Part shown: positions 1 to 8,126 of the stretch, piece by piece | Numbering within the stretch: position 1 is the first letter of the stretch | Layout of the letters: each line of letters opens with the position of its first letter | NCBI GenBank assembly: GCA_002364755.1 | Contig: DEZI01000027.1 | Span: forward strand, 221,247 to 272,585 | From: Stenotrophomonas maltophilia | GTDB taxonomy: Bacteria; Pseudomonadota; Gammaproteobacteria; Xanthomonadales; Xanthomonadaceae | Direction of reading: 5' to 3' | Length of the DNA stretch: 51,339 nucleotides | Notes under the pieces: generated by a model | Told to the model about the DNA's origin: nothing | What the model saw: only the letters and a program-made list of their open reading frames with translations | The model's database searches: none | Translations under genes and position numbers: made by a program

Positions 1-94
1 GGGTGGGTCCGGTTGAGGGGGTGTGAGCGCCATGGATGGCGCGACCAAGCCCCCATGGATGGGTTCACGGCGTCCCCCTCAACCGGACCCACCC
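1..94. repeat. Long fold-back repeat with perfect 21-bp arms
   Basis: Bases 1-21 are the exact reverse complement of 74-94, giving a 21-bp perfect stem around a 52-nt centre. The centre has its own small inverted repeat (CGCCAT...ATGGCG, about 28-40) and a second CATGGATGG copy near 53-61. The arms are rich in G on one side and C on the other. It lies downstream of the minus-strand argP-like gene, where it could fold in the transcript. The element may extend beyond the window edge. I infer a non-autonomous interspersed repeat and cannot name the family. Confidence 0.8.
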
Positions 95-166
95 CGCCAT
101 CCCACGGATAGCCAGCTTTTGACGTTGACGTTGATTCGGCAGGTGCAGGGCGGCAGCCCCGCCGCG

Positions 167-1072
167 TCACCGCTTCCGCCGGACCAGCGTGCTTGACGCC
201 TCCAGCACCGCCCGGGTCAGCAGCGCCATCGTCTGCACATCACCCTTCCAGTGCTGCCAGTACAGCGGCACGTCTTCCCACGCACGCTGCCGCACATACA
301 CCAGCCGCCCCGCATCCAGATGGCGCTTCACCAGCGGCAGCGGGTTCATCGTCCAGCCCAGCCCGCCCAGGTTGGCCTGCACGAAGGCCCGGGTGGAGGG
401 GATCCACCACGTCGGCGCCGTGCTCGGCAGCGCATCGCCGGCCATCCGCTGGGCGAAGCGCGACTGCATGTCGTCCTTGCGGTTGAACACCAGCACCGGG
501 GCCTGAGCCAGCGCCTGCGCCGTCACGCCCTTGGCGAAATGGCGCTCGCGGAACTCCGGCGTGCACGTCGCCGCATAGCGGATGCTGCCCAGCGCATGGA
601 TCTGGCAGCCCTGCACCGGCTCGTCCAGCGTGGTCACCGCGCCCAGCACCGTGCCTTGGCGCAGCAGCTCCACCGTGTGGTCCTGGTCTTCCACGCGCAG
701 GTCCAGGGTGGTGCCGGTGTTCTGCGCGAACTGCTGCGCGGCCTGCGGGAACCAGGTTTCCAGGCTGTCATGGTTCACCGCCACCGGGATGCTCGCCTGC
801 GGCAGGTCCTCGTCGGCCAGGCCCATGCGGTGCAGGGCGTCGTGCTCCAGCAGCGCGGTCTGTTCGGCCAGCTGGACCAGCAGCTGGCCCTCGGCGGTGG
901 CCGTGGCCGGGGTGCCGCGCTTGACCAGCAGGCGCCCGATCCGGTCCTCCAGCGCCTTCACCCGCTGGGAGATGGCCGAAGGGGTGACATTGAGCGACTG
1001 CGCGGCGCGGTCGAAGCTGCCTTCGCGGATGACCGCGGCCAAGGCCCGCAGCTGGGCATGGTCGATGCGCAT
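167..1072 (-). CDS. argP: LysR-family regulator, ArgP-like
   Basis: This 301-aa LysR-type regulator probably controls the divergent LysE/ArgO-type exporter in response to basic amino acids. The N-terminal winged helix-turn-helix (about residues 3-60) contains the typical run AAQSLNVTPSAISQRVKALE. The rest is the usual two-lobed effector domain, and the length is normal for the family. The start ATG at 1070-1072 begins MRIDHAQL; a longer reading upstream would run into the argO side and is not credible. The divergent argP-argO layout is known from enterobacteria and supports the name. A LysR-type dyad lies 14 nt upstream of the start. The ligand is inferred from context, not read from the sequence. 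Confidence 0.88.
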   Translation of the reverse strand: MRIDHAQLRALAAVIREGSFDRAAQSLNVTPSAISQRVKALEDRIGRLLVKRGTPATATAEGQLLVQLAEQTALLEHDALHRMGLADEDLPQASIPVAVNHDSLETWFPQAAQQFAQNTGTTLDLRVEDQDHTVELLRQGTVLGAVTTLDEPVQGCQIHALGSIRYAATCTPEFRERHFAKGVTAQALAQAPVLVFNRKDDMQSRFAQRMAGDALPSTAPTWWIPSTRAFVQANLGGLGWTMNPLPLVKRHLDAGRLVYVRQRAWEDVPLYWQHWKGDVQTMALLTRAVLEASSTLVRRKR

Positions 1073-1086
1073 CGAATTAAGCTCCG

Positions 1087-1101
1087 CTAATGTTGGTTTA
1101 G
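1087..1101. promoter_or_regulatory. LysR-type box in the argP-argO intergenic region
   Basis: The sequence CTAA-N7-TTAG is a dyad that fits the T-N11-A rule for LysR regulators (T1088 and A1100). It sits in an AT-rich island (about 1073-1130) between two divergent genes in otherwise GC-rich DNA, close to the argP start. I infer that it is the binding site of the adjacent regulator. Confidence 0.55.
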
Positions 1102-1208
1102 TAAGTTTAGCTCGTCTTTCAAATGTTGCGGCGCGACAATGGCGCCCATTCCGGTGCTGTCCGCCCTCGCGAGGCACCGTTCCCCCAGCAAGACAAGGCA
1201 GTGAATCC

Positions 1209-1844
1209 ATGTTCTCGGTCATCTCCGCCAGCACCGGCCTCGGTGCCTGGTTCTCTGGTGCAGCTACCGGCGTCGGCCTGTTCGCCGTGGTCGGTGCCCA
1301 GAGCGCCTTCATCCTGCGCCAGGGCATCCTGCGCAAGCACATCGTGCCGGTGGTCGCCACCTGCGCGGCCATCGATGCCATCTTCATCTTCGCCAGCGTG
1401 GCCGGCCTGCGTACGCTCACCTCGGCGCTGCCGTGGCTGACCAGCGCCGTGCTGTGGACCGGCGTGGCCTTCCTGGCGTGGTATGCGATGAAGTCCGCGC
1501 GCCGTGCCTTCGCCGGTGGCGGTGGCATGGGCGAGGCCGACAGCGATGACGGCAGCCGCCGTGCGGTGCTGCTGGCTGCGGTCGGCTTCTCGCTCATCAA
1601 CCCGCATTTCTGGCTGGACATGATGGTGATCGGCTCGATCGCCGAGAACTTCGGCAATGCGCGCATGGCGTTCGCTGCCGGCGTGGTCACTGCCAGCTGC
1701 CTGTGGCTGACCGCGCAGGGCCTGGGTGCCCGCCTGCTGGCGCCGCTGTTCACCAAGCCCAGCACCTGGCGCGTGCTGGACGGCACCATCGCCGTCATCC
1801 TCAGCATCCTGGCGCTCACGCTGGCCATCCGCGGCGTGCACTGA
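1209..1844 (+). CDS. argO: LysE/ArgO-family amino acid exporter
   Basis: A 211-aa inner-membrane protein with about six hydrophobic segments, from the LysE/RhtB superfamily that exports arginine, lysine or canavanine. Family features include the glycine-rich first helix followed by AVVGAQSAFILRQGI and the later conserved NPHFWLD motif. The region around residues 95-118 is a charged glycine-rich loop, probably cytoplasmic. The start ATG at 1209 gives a protein of normal length. The frame stays open far upstream, but that part lies antisense to argP. A strong terminator follows at 1887-1920. Regulation by the divergent ArgP-like protein is likely. Confidence 0.88.
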   Translation: MFSVISASTGLGAWFSGAATGVGLFAVVGAQSAFILRQGILRKHIVPVVATCAAIDAIFIFASVAGLRTLTSALPWLTSAVLWTGVAFLAWYAMKSARRAFAGGGGMGEADSDDGSRRAVLLAAVGFSLINPHFWLDMMVIGSIAENFGNARMAFAAGVVTASCLWLTAQGLGARLLAPLFTKPSTWRVLDGTIAVILSILALTLAIRGVH

Positions 1845-1886
1845 GCGCTGCACCGAACACCACACTCTCTCCAAGGTCGTGGCTGC

Positions 1887-1920
1887 GGCGGCATCGGAAA
1901 CGATGCCGCCGTTCTTTTTT
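1887..1920 (+). terminator. Rho-independent terminator after argO
   Basis: A perfect 10-bp stem GGCGGCATCG / CGATGCCGCC with a GAAA tetraloop is followed by a T-rich tail ending in six T. It lies 42 nt after the argO stop. Confidence 0.93.
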
Positions 1921-1981
1921 CTGCGGCACGGGTCTTCGTGGTGCTGGCGGCCGGGTAGTGCCCTGCATAGAATTCCCGCAG

Positions 1982-1998
1982 GCGGACAGGGTGTCCGC
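1982..1998 (+). promoter_or_regulatory. Leader hairpin before the first tandem S9 peptidase
   Basis: Perfect inverted repeat GCGGACA-GGG-TGTCCGC, 14 nt before the ATG at 2013. A -10-like TAGAAT (1968-1973) lies just upstream, so the repeat would be at the very 5' end of the mRNA. The identical 17-mer occurs at the same place before the next gene (4065-4081). It could be an mRNA stabiliser, an RNA switch or a protein-binding operator. Confidence 0.7.
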
Positions 1999-2012
1999 GG
2001 CAAAGGGGATGG

Positions 2013-4004
2013 ATGCGCAGTATTTTTCTGGCCGTCGGGCTGGCCCTGGCGTCGATGCCGGTTGCCGCGGCGACGGTCGACCTGGATCGTTTCCTGCAGC
2101 GGGAAACCTTCACCGACATCAAGATTTCGCCCACGGGCGAGTACGTGGCCGCGACCGCACCGGTGGAGGCCGGCACGCTGGTGGCGATCTACCGGATCGC
2201 CGACATGCAGCTGGTGGGTTCCTTCCGGCCGACGCGCAACAACCACGCCAGCACCTTCGACTGGGTCAGCCGTGATCGGCTGCTGGTCGGTCTGGCGGTG
2301 TCCTATGGTCCCCTGGACCGGCCCGGGCTGACCGGCGAGCTGTACGCGGTCAACGCCGATGGCAAGGAAGGCAAGCTGCTGGTGGGCGTCCGCTCGCCCG
2401 GCCGTGGCCGCGACCAGTCGGTGATGCCGGCCGATTCGGTGGTGGCGTTCCTGGCCGACGAGTTGCGCGATGACGAGAGCAACGTCCTGCTGGCGGTCAC
2501 TCCGATCTTCAGCAAGGCCTCCACCCAGGTCGAGCGCATGGACGTACTGACCGGGCGGCGCACGGCCGTGGCACAGGCGCCGATGGCCGATGCCGCGTTC
2601 ACCACCGACAATAATGGCCACGTGCGGTTCGCCCGCGCCCGCGACGACGACAACAAGCTGCGTCTGTACTACCGCCAGGATGAAGCCACACCCTGGGTGC
2701 TGGTGAACGACGAGGCGGCCAGCGGACATCTCGAGTTCGCGCTCGGCTTCGATGCCAGCGACGAGATTGCCTACCTGCAGGTCGAGCAGGCCGAAGGCCC
2801 CGACACCATCGTCGCCTGGAACCCGCGCAGCAATGTGCGGCGCGACGTGCTGCGCGACCCGGTGCTCGATCCGACGCGGATCCTGATGCGCCCGGGCACC
2901 CGCCAGCCGGTGGGCGCGCTGTTCCTCGGCGAAGCCCCGCGCACCCGCTTCTTCGACGAGACATCGGCCGACGCACGGCTCTACCGCAGCCTCGAGGCCG
3001 GACTGGGCTCCGCGGTGAACGTGACCTCCAGCACCCACGACGGGCGGACGCTGCTGGTCGAATCGTGGTCGGGCAGCAACCCCGGTGATTTCCATCTCTA
3101 CGACACCACCCGCAAGGCCGCGCGGCACCTGATCAGCCGCAGCGACTGGATCGACCCGGCTGACATGGCCAGCGTGCGGCCGCTGCAGCTGAAGGCACGC
3201 GACGGGCGCACGCTGCGCGGCTTCGTCACCGTACCGCACGGCCGCGAGCTGCGTGGCCTGCCGATGGTGGTGATGCCACACGGCGGTCCGTTCGGCGAAT
3301 TCGACACCGGTGGCTACGACACCGAGACGCAGATGCTGGCCGCGGCCGGCTACGCAGTGCTGCAGGTCAACTTCCGCGGTTCGGCCGGCCTTGGCCGCGA
3401 ACACCTGCTGGCCGGCCAGAAGCAGTGGGGCCGGGCGATGCAGGACGATGTCACCGATGCCACCCGCTGGGCCATCGCGCAGGGCTGGGCCGATGCCGGA
3501 CGCATCTGCATCTACGGCGCCAGCTATGGCGCCTATTCGGCGATGATGGGCGCCGTACGCGAACCGGGCCTGTATCGCTGCGCGGCCGGTTTTGCCGGTG
3601 TCTATGACCTGCCGTTGATGCACGTCCGCGGCGACATCCGCGCCAACGTGTCGGGAAAGACCTATCTGCGCGAGTGGCTGGGCGAGCCCAAGGAGCTGGC
3701 CGCGTGGTCACCGGTCAACCTGGCGGGGCAGATCAAGGTGCCGGTGCTGCTGGCTGCCGGCCGCGACGACGTGCGCGCGCCGCCGGTGCACACCGAGCGC
3801 ATGGCCGCTGCGCTGAACAAGGCGCGCGTGCCGGTGGAAACGCTCTATTACCGCCATGAAGGGCACGGCCTGTACCGCGAGGCCAACCGCCGAGACTACT
3901 TCACGCACCTGCTGGCGTTCCTGTCGCGCAGCCTCGGCGGTGCCACGGCCAGCCCGGCAGCAACGCCGGCCACGCGGGCGGCACGCGCGACACGGGCGCC
4001 CTGA
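2013..4004 (+). CDS. Exported S9-family serine peptidase (tandem copy 1)
   Basis: A 663-aa secreted peptidase of the prolyl oligopeptidase (S9) clan. Residues 1-20 are a signal peptide ending in AAA. A beta-propeller-like N-terminal region comes next, then an alpha/beta-hydrolase domain from about residue 390. The likely catalytic triad is Ser504 (GASYGAYS), Asp586 (in GRDDVRAP) and His618 (HEGHG). The ATG at 2013 is preceded by AAGGGG; an ATG 4 nt earlier is out of frame. The next gene encodes a close paralog with matching motifs and a near-identical leader, so this is a tandem duplication. The C-terminal tail is low-complexity Ala/Thr/Arg. Expected role: cleaving oligopeptides in the periplasm. 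The substrate is unknown. Confidence 0.9.
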   Translation: MRSIFLAVGLALASMPVAAATVDLDRFLQRETFTDIKISPTGEYVAATAPVEAGTLVAIYRIADMQLVGSFRPTRNNHASTFDWVSRDRLLVGLAVSYGPLDRPGLTGELYAVNADGKEGKLLVGVRSPGRGRDQSVMPADSVVAFLADELRDDESNVLLAVTPIFSKASTQVERMDVLTGRRTAVAQAPMADAAFTTDNNGHVRFARARDDDNKLRLYYRQDEATPWVLVNDEAASGHLEFALGFDASDEIAYLQVEQAEGPDTIVAWNPRSNVRRDVLRDPVLDPTRILMRPGTRQPVGALFLGEAPRTRFFDETSADARLYRSLEAGLGSAVNVTSSTHDGRTLLVESWSGSNPGDFHLYDTTRKAARHLISRSDWIDPADMASVRPLQLKARDGRTLRGFVTVPHGRELRGLPMVVMPHGGPFGEFDTGGYDTETQMLAAAGYAVLQVNFRGSAGLGREHLLAGQKQWGRAMQDDVTDATRWAIAQGWADAGRICIYGASYGAYSAMMGAVREPGLYRCAAGFAGVYDLPLMHVRGDIRANVSGKTYLREWLGEPKELAAWSPVNLAGQIKVPVLLAAGRDDVRAPPVHTERMAAALNKARVPVETLYYRHEGHGLYREANRRDYFTHLLAFLSRSLGGATASPAATPATRAARATRAP

Positions 4005-4064
4005 CGGCCGGGCATGCAATCGGACACTGGCAGGCCGTCCATCGGCCTGCCTACAATCGGGGGT

Positions 4065-4081
4065 GCGGACAGGGTGTCCGC
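4065..4081 (+). promoter_or_regulatory. Leader hairpin before the second tandem S9 peptidase
   Basis: The same 17-mer inverted repeat as at 1982-1998 (GCGGACA-GGG-TGTCCGC), here 15 nt before the ATG at 4097. A -10-like TACAAT lies at 4052-4057. Position relative to promoter and start codon is kept between the two paralogs, while the sequence between repeat and ATG differs. That favours a conserved function over simple copying. Confidence 0.7.
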
Positions 4082-4096
4082 TGTATAGGGGGAAGG

Positions 4097-6082
4097 ATGC
4101 GCAAGACAATGATGGCCGCGCTGCTGGCGCTGGCCTGTGCCTCGCCGGCTGCGGCCGGTGCCGTGGACCTGGAAAAGTACATCCGCCAGGAGACATTCCA
4201 GGACATCAAGATTTCGCCGGGGGGCGACTACTTCGCTGCCACTGTGCCGATGGAAGACAGCACCGCTGTCGTCATCATGCGGACCTCGGACAACACGCCG
4301 GTGGGCAGTTTCCGCCCGCCCCGCAACAACCATGCGACCAGCTTCGACTGGGTCAGCAACGAACGCGTGCTGATCGAGCTGTCCGAGAAGTTCGGCTCGC
4401 TGGATACGCCGCAGCGCACCGGTGAGCTGTACGCGGTCAACGCCAATGGCGGGCGCGGCGAGCTGCTGGTCGGCTACCGCGTGGAAGGCAACGGGCCCGG
4501 TACCCGCATCCAGCCTAAGAAGGTGGAGGCGGTGGCTGCCTTCCTCACCGACGAGCTGGCCAACGACGACCGCAACGTGCTGGTCGCGGTGTGGCCGTTC
4601 AGCAACGATCCCTTCACCCGCGTGGAGCGGCTGGACGTCACCACGGGGCGCCGCGTGCAGGTCGCGGGCTCGCCGGTGCGCAAGGCCAGCTTCACTACCG
4701 ACAACAAGGGTGAGGTGCGCTTTGCCCGCGGTGCCGGTAGTGACAACGTCAACAAGCTCTACTACCGCCAGCCGAGCAACAACCAGTGGGTGCTGGTCAA
4801 CGACGAGGCACTCAGCAACCGCGTCGAGAGCGCCATCGGCTTCGCTGAAGACAACAGCGTGGCCTACCTGCAGGTCCAGCAGCCGAAGGGCCCCGACGCC
4901 ATCGTCAGCTGGAACCCGCAGACCGGCGAACGGAAGACGCTGCTGGCCGATGACGTGGTCGATCCGTACCACATCATCTTCCGCAACGGCACCCGCGTGC
5001 CGGTAGGTGCGCTGTACGTGGGCGATACCACCCGCAGCCGTTTCTTCGACGAGACCTCGGCCGATGCGCGCCTCTACCACAGCCTGGAAGCGGCCTTCAA
5101 ACAGCCGGTCTACATCACCTCCAGTACGCGCGACGGCAAGAAGGTGTTGGTGGAAACCTGGACCGGCAACGATCCCGGCGCCTTCTACGTGTTCGATACG
5201 GTGGCCAAGTCGGCACAGCACCTGATCAGCCGCAGCGAGTGGCTGGACGTGGACAAGACCGCGCCGGTGCGCGCTGTATCGCTGAAGGCCCGCGATGGCC
5301 TGCCGCTGCACGGCTTCCTGACGCTGCCGCACGGCAGCAATGGTCGCAACCTTCCGATGGTGGTGCTGCCGCATGGCGGGCCGTACCAGGTCTTCGACAG
5401 CGGACGCTATGACATGGAATCGCAGATGCTGGCCGACGCCGGCTATGCGGTGCTGCAGATCAACTTCCGTGGCTCGGACAACTACGGCCGCGCGCATGCC
5501 CAGGCGGGTGCGCGGCAGTGGGGCGGCACCATGCAGGACGACGTCACCGACGCCACCCGCTGGGCCATCTCGCAGGGCATCGCCAACAAGGACCGCATCT
5601 GCATCTACGGGGCCAGCTACGGTGCCTACTCGGCGATGATGGGTACGGTACGCGAACCCGGCATGTACCAGTGTGCCGCCGGCTACGTGGGCGTGTACGA
5701 CCTGCCGATGATGTTCACCCGTGGTGATGTGCAGGAGCGCGGTTCGGGCATGACCTACCTGCGTGACTGGCTGGGCGATCCGGCGAAGCTGGGTGCGGTC
5801 TCGCCGGTCACCCTTGCCGGGCAGATCAAGGTGCCGGTGTTCCTCGCGGCCGGTGGCGAAGACAAGCGCGCTCCGATCGAGCACACCAAGCGCCTGGAAG
5901 CGGCGCTGAAGAAGGCGGGCACGCCGGTGGAAAGCCTGTACTACAGCACCGAAGGCCACGGTTTCTACCGCCCTGAGCACGAACGCGAGTACTACAGCCG
6001 CCTGCTGGCGTTCCTGTCCAACAGCCTGGGCGGGGCCAAGGCCAGTGCGGCAGCGTCGAAGGACAGCGGCAAGGCGCCGTAA
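4097..6082 (+). CDS. Exported S9-family serine peptidase (tandem copy 2)
   Basis: A 661-aa paralog of the preceding gene, with the same layout: signal peptide (about residues 1-21), beta-propeller-like region, and a C-terminal alpha/beta-hydrolase domain. The probable triad is Ser507 (GASYGAYS), Asp589 (in GGEDKRAP) and His621 (TEGHG). Long stretches match copy 1, such as RQETF/QDIKISP near the N-terminus and FFDETSADARLY in the middle. The two have still drifted enough to suggest different substrate ranges. It has its own promoter-like region and hairpin leader 92 nt after copy 1, so the copies can be expressed separately. The role is presumably oligopeptide breakdown in the periplasm. Confidence 0.9.
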   Translation: MRKTMMAALLALACASPAAAGAVDLEKYIRQETFQDIKISPGGDYFAATVPMEDSTAVVIMRTSDNTPVGSFRPPRNNHATSFDWVSNERVLIELSEKFGSLDTPQRTGELYAVNANGGRGELLVGYRVEGNGPGTRIQPKKVEAVAAFLTDELANDDRNVLVAVWPFSNDPFTRVERLDVTTGRRVQVAGSPVRKASFTTDNKGEVRFARGAGSDNVNKLYYRQPSNNQWVLVNDEALSNRVESAIGFAEDNSVAYLQVQQPKGPDAIVSWNPQTGERKTLLADDVVDPYHIIFRNGTRVPVGALYVGDTTRSRFFDETSADARLYHSLEAAFKQPVYITSSTRDGKKVLVETWTGNDPGAFYVFDTVAKSAQHLISRSEWLDVDKTAPVRAVSLKARDGLPLHGFLTLPHGSNGRNLPMVVLPHGGPYQVFDSGRYDMESQMLADAGYAVLQINFRGSDNYGRAHAQAGARQWGGTMQDDVTDATRWAISQGIANKDRICIYGASYGAYSAMMGTVREPGMYQCAAGYVGVYDLPMMFTRGDVQERGSGMTYLRDWLGDPAKLGAVSPVTLAGQIKVPVFLAAGGEDKRAPIEHTKRLEAALKKAGTPVESLYYSTEGHGFYRPEHEREYYSRLLAFLSNSLGGAKASAAASKDSGKAP

Positions 6083-6101
6083 GCCCAACCGCGCGCTTGA
6101 G

Positions 6102-6131
6102 CAGGCCGGGCAGCCAAGGCTGTCCGGCCTG
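6102..6131 (+). terminator. Hairpin after the second S9 peptidase
   Basis: A 14-bp stem with one internal mismatch, CAGGCCGGGCAGCC / GGCTGTCCGGCCTG, and an AA loop, 19 nt after the stop. No T-run follows, so it may be a 3'-end protector or act with Rho. Confidence 0.55.
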
Positions 6132-6198
6132 GAAACACCATGAGACCCGCTGCGCTGTGGGTCGGGCTGCCCGCGCCGTCTGACGGCGGGCAGGCCAG

Positions 6199-6217
6199 GG
6201 CGCCCTGATCGGGCGCC
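6199..6217 (-). terminator. Hairpin between convergent S9 and POT genes
   Basis: Perfect inverted repeat GGCGCCC-TGATC-GGGCGCC, 13 nt past the stop of the minus-strand peptide transporter. A second GC-rich hairpin (CTGCCCG...CGGGCAG, about 6168-6193) lies beside it. There is no clear T-run. It probably helps end both convergent transcripts. Confidence 0.45.
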
Positions 6218-6230
6218 GCCGGGTCGACGG

Positions 6231-7985
6231 TCACTTCACCCCGTGCATCATCCGCTTCAGCAGCGGCGCGGCGATGAAGGCCAGCACTGCACAGCCCAGG
6301 CCGATCCACATCAGCAGCCAGAACAGGTGCGCATAGGCGCCGGCGGCCGCTACCCTGTCCAGCGTCTCGCCTTCGGGCACCTCGATCGCCGCCAGCTTGC
6401 CGAACAGCGCGGCCAGCGTTTCGGAGAACGCGGTGGCCAGGAACCAGGTGCCCATCATCAGGCTCATCACCCGCGGCACGGCCAGCTGGGTCACCGCCGA
6501 CAGGCCGACCGGCGACAGGCACATCTCGCCGCTGGCAAGCAGGAAGTAGGCCAGCACCAGCCACCACACGCTGGCCATTTCGCCGGTGGCGCCGACCTGC
6601 TGCGCGGCCAGCGCCAGCGGCACGAACGACAGCGCGCCGATGACCAGACCCCAGGCCGACTTGACCGGCTTGCCCGGCTCCCAGCCGCGGCGGTCCATCC
6701 AGGTCCACAACGCGGCGAACGCCGGTGCCAGCAGCACCAGGAACAGGCCGCCCAGATAGGTAAGCGAACCGGCGGTCTGCGGAATCACCAGGCAATCGCG
6801 CACCAACAGCACCAGCATCAGCGCGACGATGGCGATGAAGAATGCCCGCGGCGCGTTCGAGCCCGGGCGACGTTCGGACAGGCGCGCGCTGACCACGAAG
6901 CCCAGCGGTGCCAGCAGCAGGGAGACGATCGACCACGGCAGCGGGGTGCCGCCGGTAATGACCAGCGCCGGCACGATGTCCTTGGTCAGCAGGCGATCGG
7001 TGAAGGTGACCCACGAGCCGTAGGACTGCTCGTACATCGTGAAGAACACCAGCGCCATGAAGATCAGCACCATCAGCGCGATCATCTGCTGGCGCTGCAC
7101 CGGGGTGCACTTGCTGCCGGTGAACCAGGCGAACCAGACCAGTACGCCGCCCAGCACCACCAGCATCAGCATCAGCGCCAGGCTGATCTCGCCGCCGAGG
7201 GCGAAGGCGCCGTTGCCGGCGGCCCACATCAGCCACGCCACCGGCAGCACGCCGACCACCGCGCACAGGTAGATCAACCATTCGCGCGGCAGGCCCAGCA
7301 CCTTCTGCTTCAGTGCGGCCGGCTGCGGCGGTTCGGCGTGGCCCTGCAGGTACTTCTGGCCCCACAGGAACATCGCCAGGCCGGCCAGCATGCCGATGCC
7401 GGCGGCGCCGAAGCCGTACTTCCAGCCATAGGCCTCGCCGAGGAAGCCGCAGACCAGCGAGGAGAACAGCGCGCCGAGGTTGATGCCGGCGTAGAACAGC
7501 GAGAAACCCGAATCGCGGCGCGGGTCGTCCTGCGGGTAGAGCTTGCCGACGATGGTGGAGATGTTCGGCTTGAGGAAGCCGACGCCCATGATGATCAGCG
7601 CCAGCGACAGGTAGGTCACCGCCAGGGCCGAGGTATCGCGCACCACCTCACCGTTGACCCGGTAGGCGGCGTGGCCCTCGAAGGCCATGCCGAGATGACC
7701 CAGCACCAGCAGGATGCCGCCGAACAGCACCGCCCGGCGCATGCCCAGCCAGCGGTCGGCCAGCATGCCGCCGAACACGGGGATGCAGTAGACCAGGCCG
7801 CCATACGCGCCCAGCAGGTCCAGGCCGGCCTTGTCGCCGAACAGGTGGTACTTGGTGAGATACAGCAGCAGCAGCGCCTTCATTCCGTAGAAGGAGAAGC
7901 GCTCCCACATTTCGGTGAAGAAGCAGACGTAGACGCCCTTCGGGTGGCCGAGGAAGTCGTCGGAAGCGATAGCGGCAGAATTCAT
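6231..7985 (-). CDS. POT/PTR2-family proton-coupled peptide transporter
   Basis: A 584-aa inner-membrane protein of the major facilitator superfamily, POT (PTR2) branch, which imports di- and tripeptides with protons. The family signature ExxERFSFYGM is at residues 25-35 of helix 1, followed by about a dozen further hydrophobic helices. The start ATG at 7983-7985 (MNSAAIAS) is chosen because a longer reading would extend into SMAG repeats. It is convergent with the two S9 peptidases, which fits uptake of the peptides they release. It is somewhat longer than DtpA-type proteins (about 500 aa), as is common for DtpT/PTR2-like members with extra helices. Confidence 0.92.
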   Translation of the reverse strand: MNSAAIASDDFLGHPKGVYVCFFTEMWERFSFYGMKALLLLYLTKYHLFGDKAGLDLLGAYGGLVYCIPVFGGMLADRWLGMRRAVLFGGILLVLGHLGMAFEGHAAYRVNGEVVRDTSALAVTYLSLALIIMGVGFLKPNISTIVGKLYPQDDPRRDSGFSLFYAGINLGALFSSLVCGFLGEAYGWKYGFGAAGIGMLAGLAMFLWGQKYLQGHAEPPQPAALKQKVLGLPREWLIYLCAVVGVLPVAWLMWAAGNGAFALGGEISLALMLMLVVLGGVLVWFAWFTGSKCTPVQRQQMIALMVLIFMALVFFTMYEQSYGSWVTFTDRLLTKDIVPALVITGGTPLPWSIVSLLLAPLGFVVSARLSERRPGSNAPRAFFIAIVALMLVLLVRDCLVIPQTAGSLTYLGGLFLVLLAPAFAALWTWMDRRGWEPGKPVKSAWGLVIGALSFVPLALAAQQVGATGEMASVWWLVLAYFLLASGEMCLSPVGLSAVTQLAVPRVMSLMMGTWFLATAFSETLAALFGKLAAIEVPEGETLDRVAAAGAYAHLFWLLMWIGLGCAVLAFIAAPLLKRMMHGVK

Positions 7986-8000
7986 CGGCGGATTATAGGC

Positions 8001-8105
8001 GTGTGCCGCAGGCACACGCCGGGTAGCGCCGGGCCATGCCCGGCGACCCTTCACTGCGCCGGGCCATGCCCGGCGGCCTCAGTAGACCCACGCCATGCGT
8101 GGATG
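8001..8105. repeat. Cluster of SMAG/REP palindromes
   Basis: Three short palindromes lie in a row: a GTAG-headed element with the GCCGGGCCATGCCCGGC core (8023-8045), a second copy of that core without the GTAG head (8056-8075), and a GTAG-headed element of another stem type, with ccacgccatgcgtgg at its core (8082-8105). A small hairpin GTGTGCC-GCA-GGCACAC (8001-8017) stands before them. They fill the gap between the POT gene and the DUF1624 gene. Confidence 0.88.
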
Positions 8106-8126
8106 GGGCTCATCACCCGCGGTCGA

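Noticed and set aside
1119..3623. 834-aa open frame on the minus strand
   Set aside because: It lies antisense to argO and the first S9 peptidase, has low-complexity composition and no ribosome site. It is a product of high GC.
3896..6088. 730-aa open frame on the minus strand
   Set aside because: It mirrors the second S9 peptidase codon for codon on the opposite strand and has no recognisable domain.
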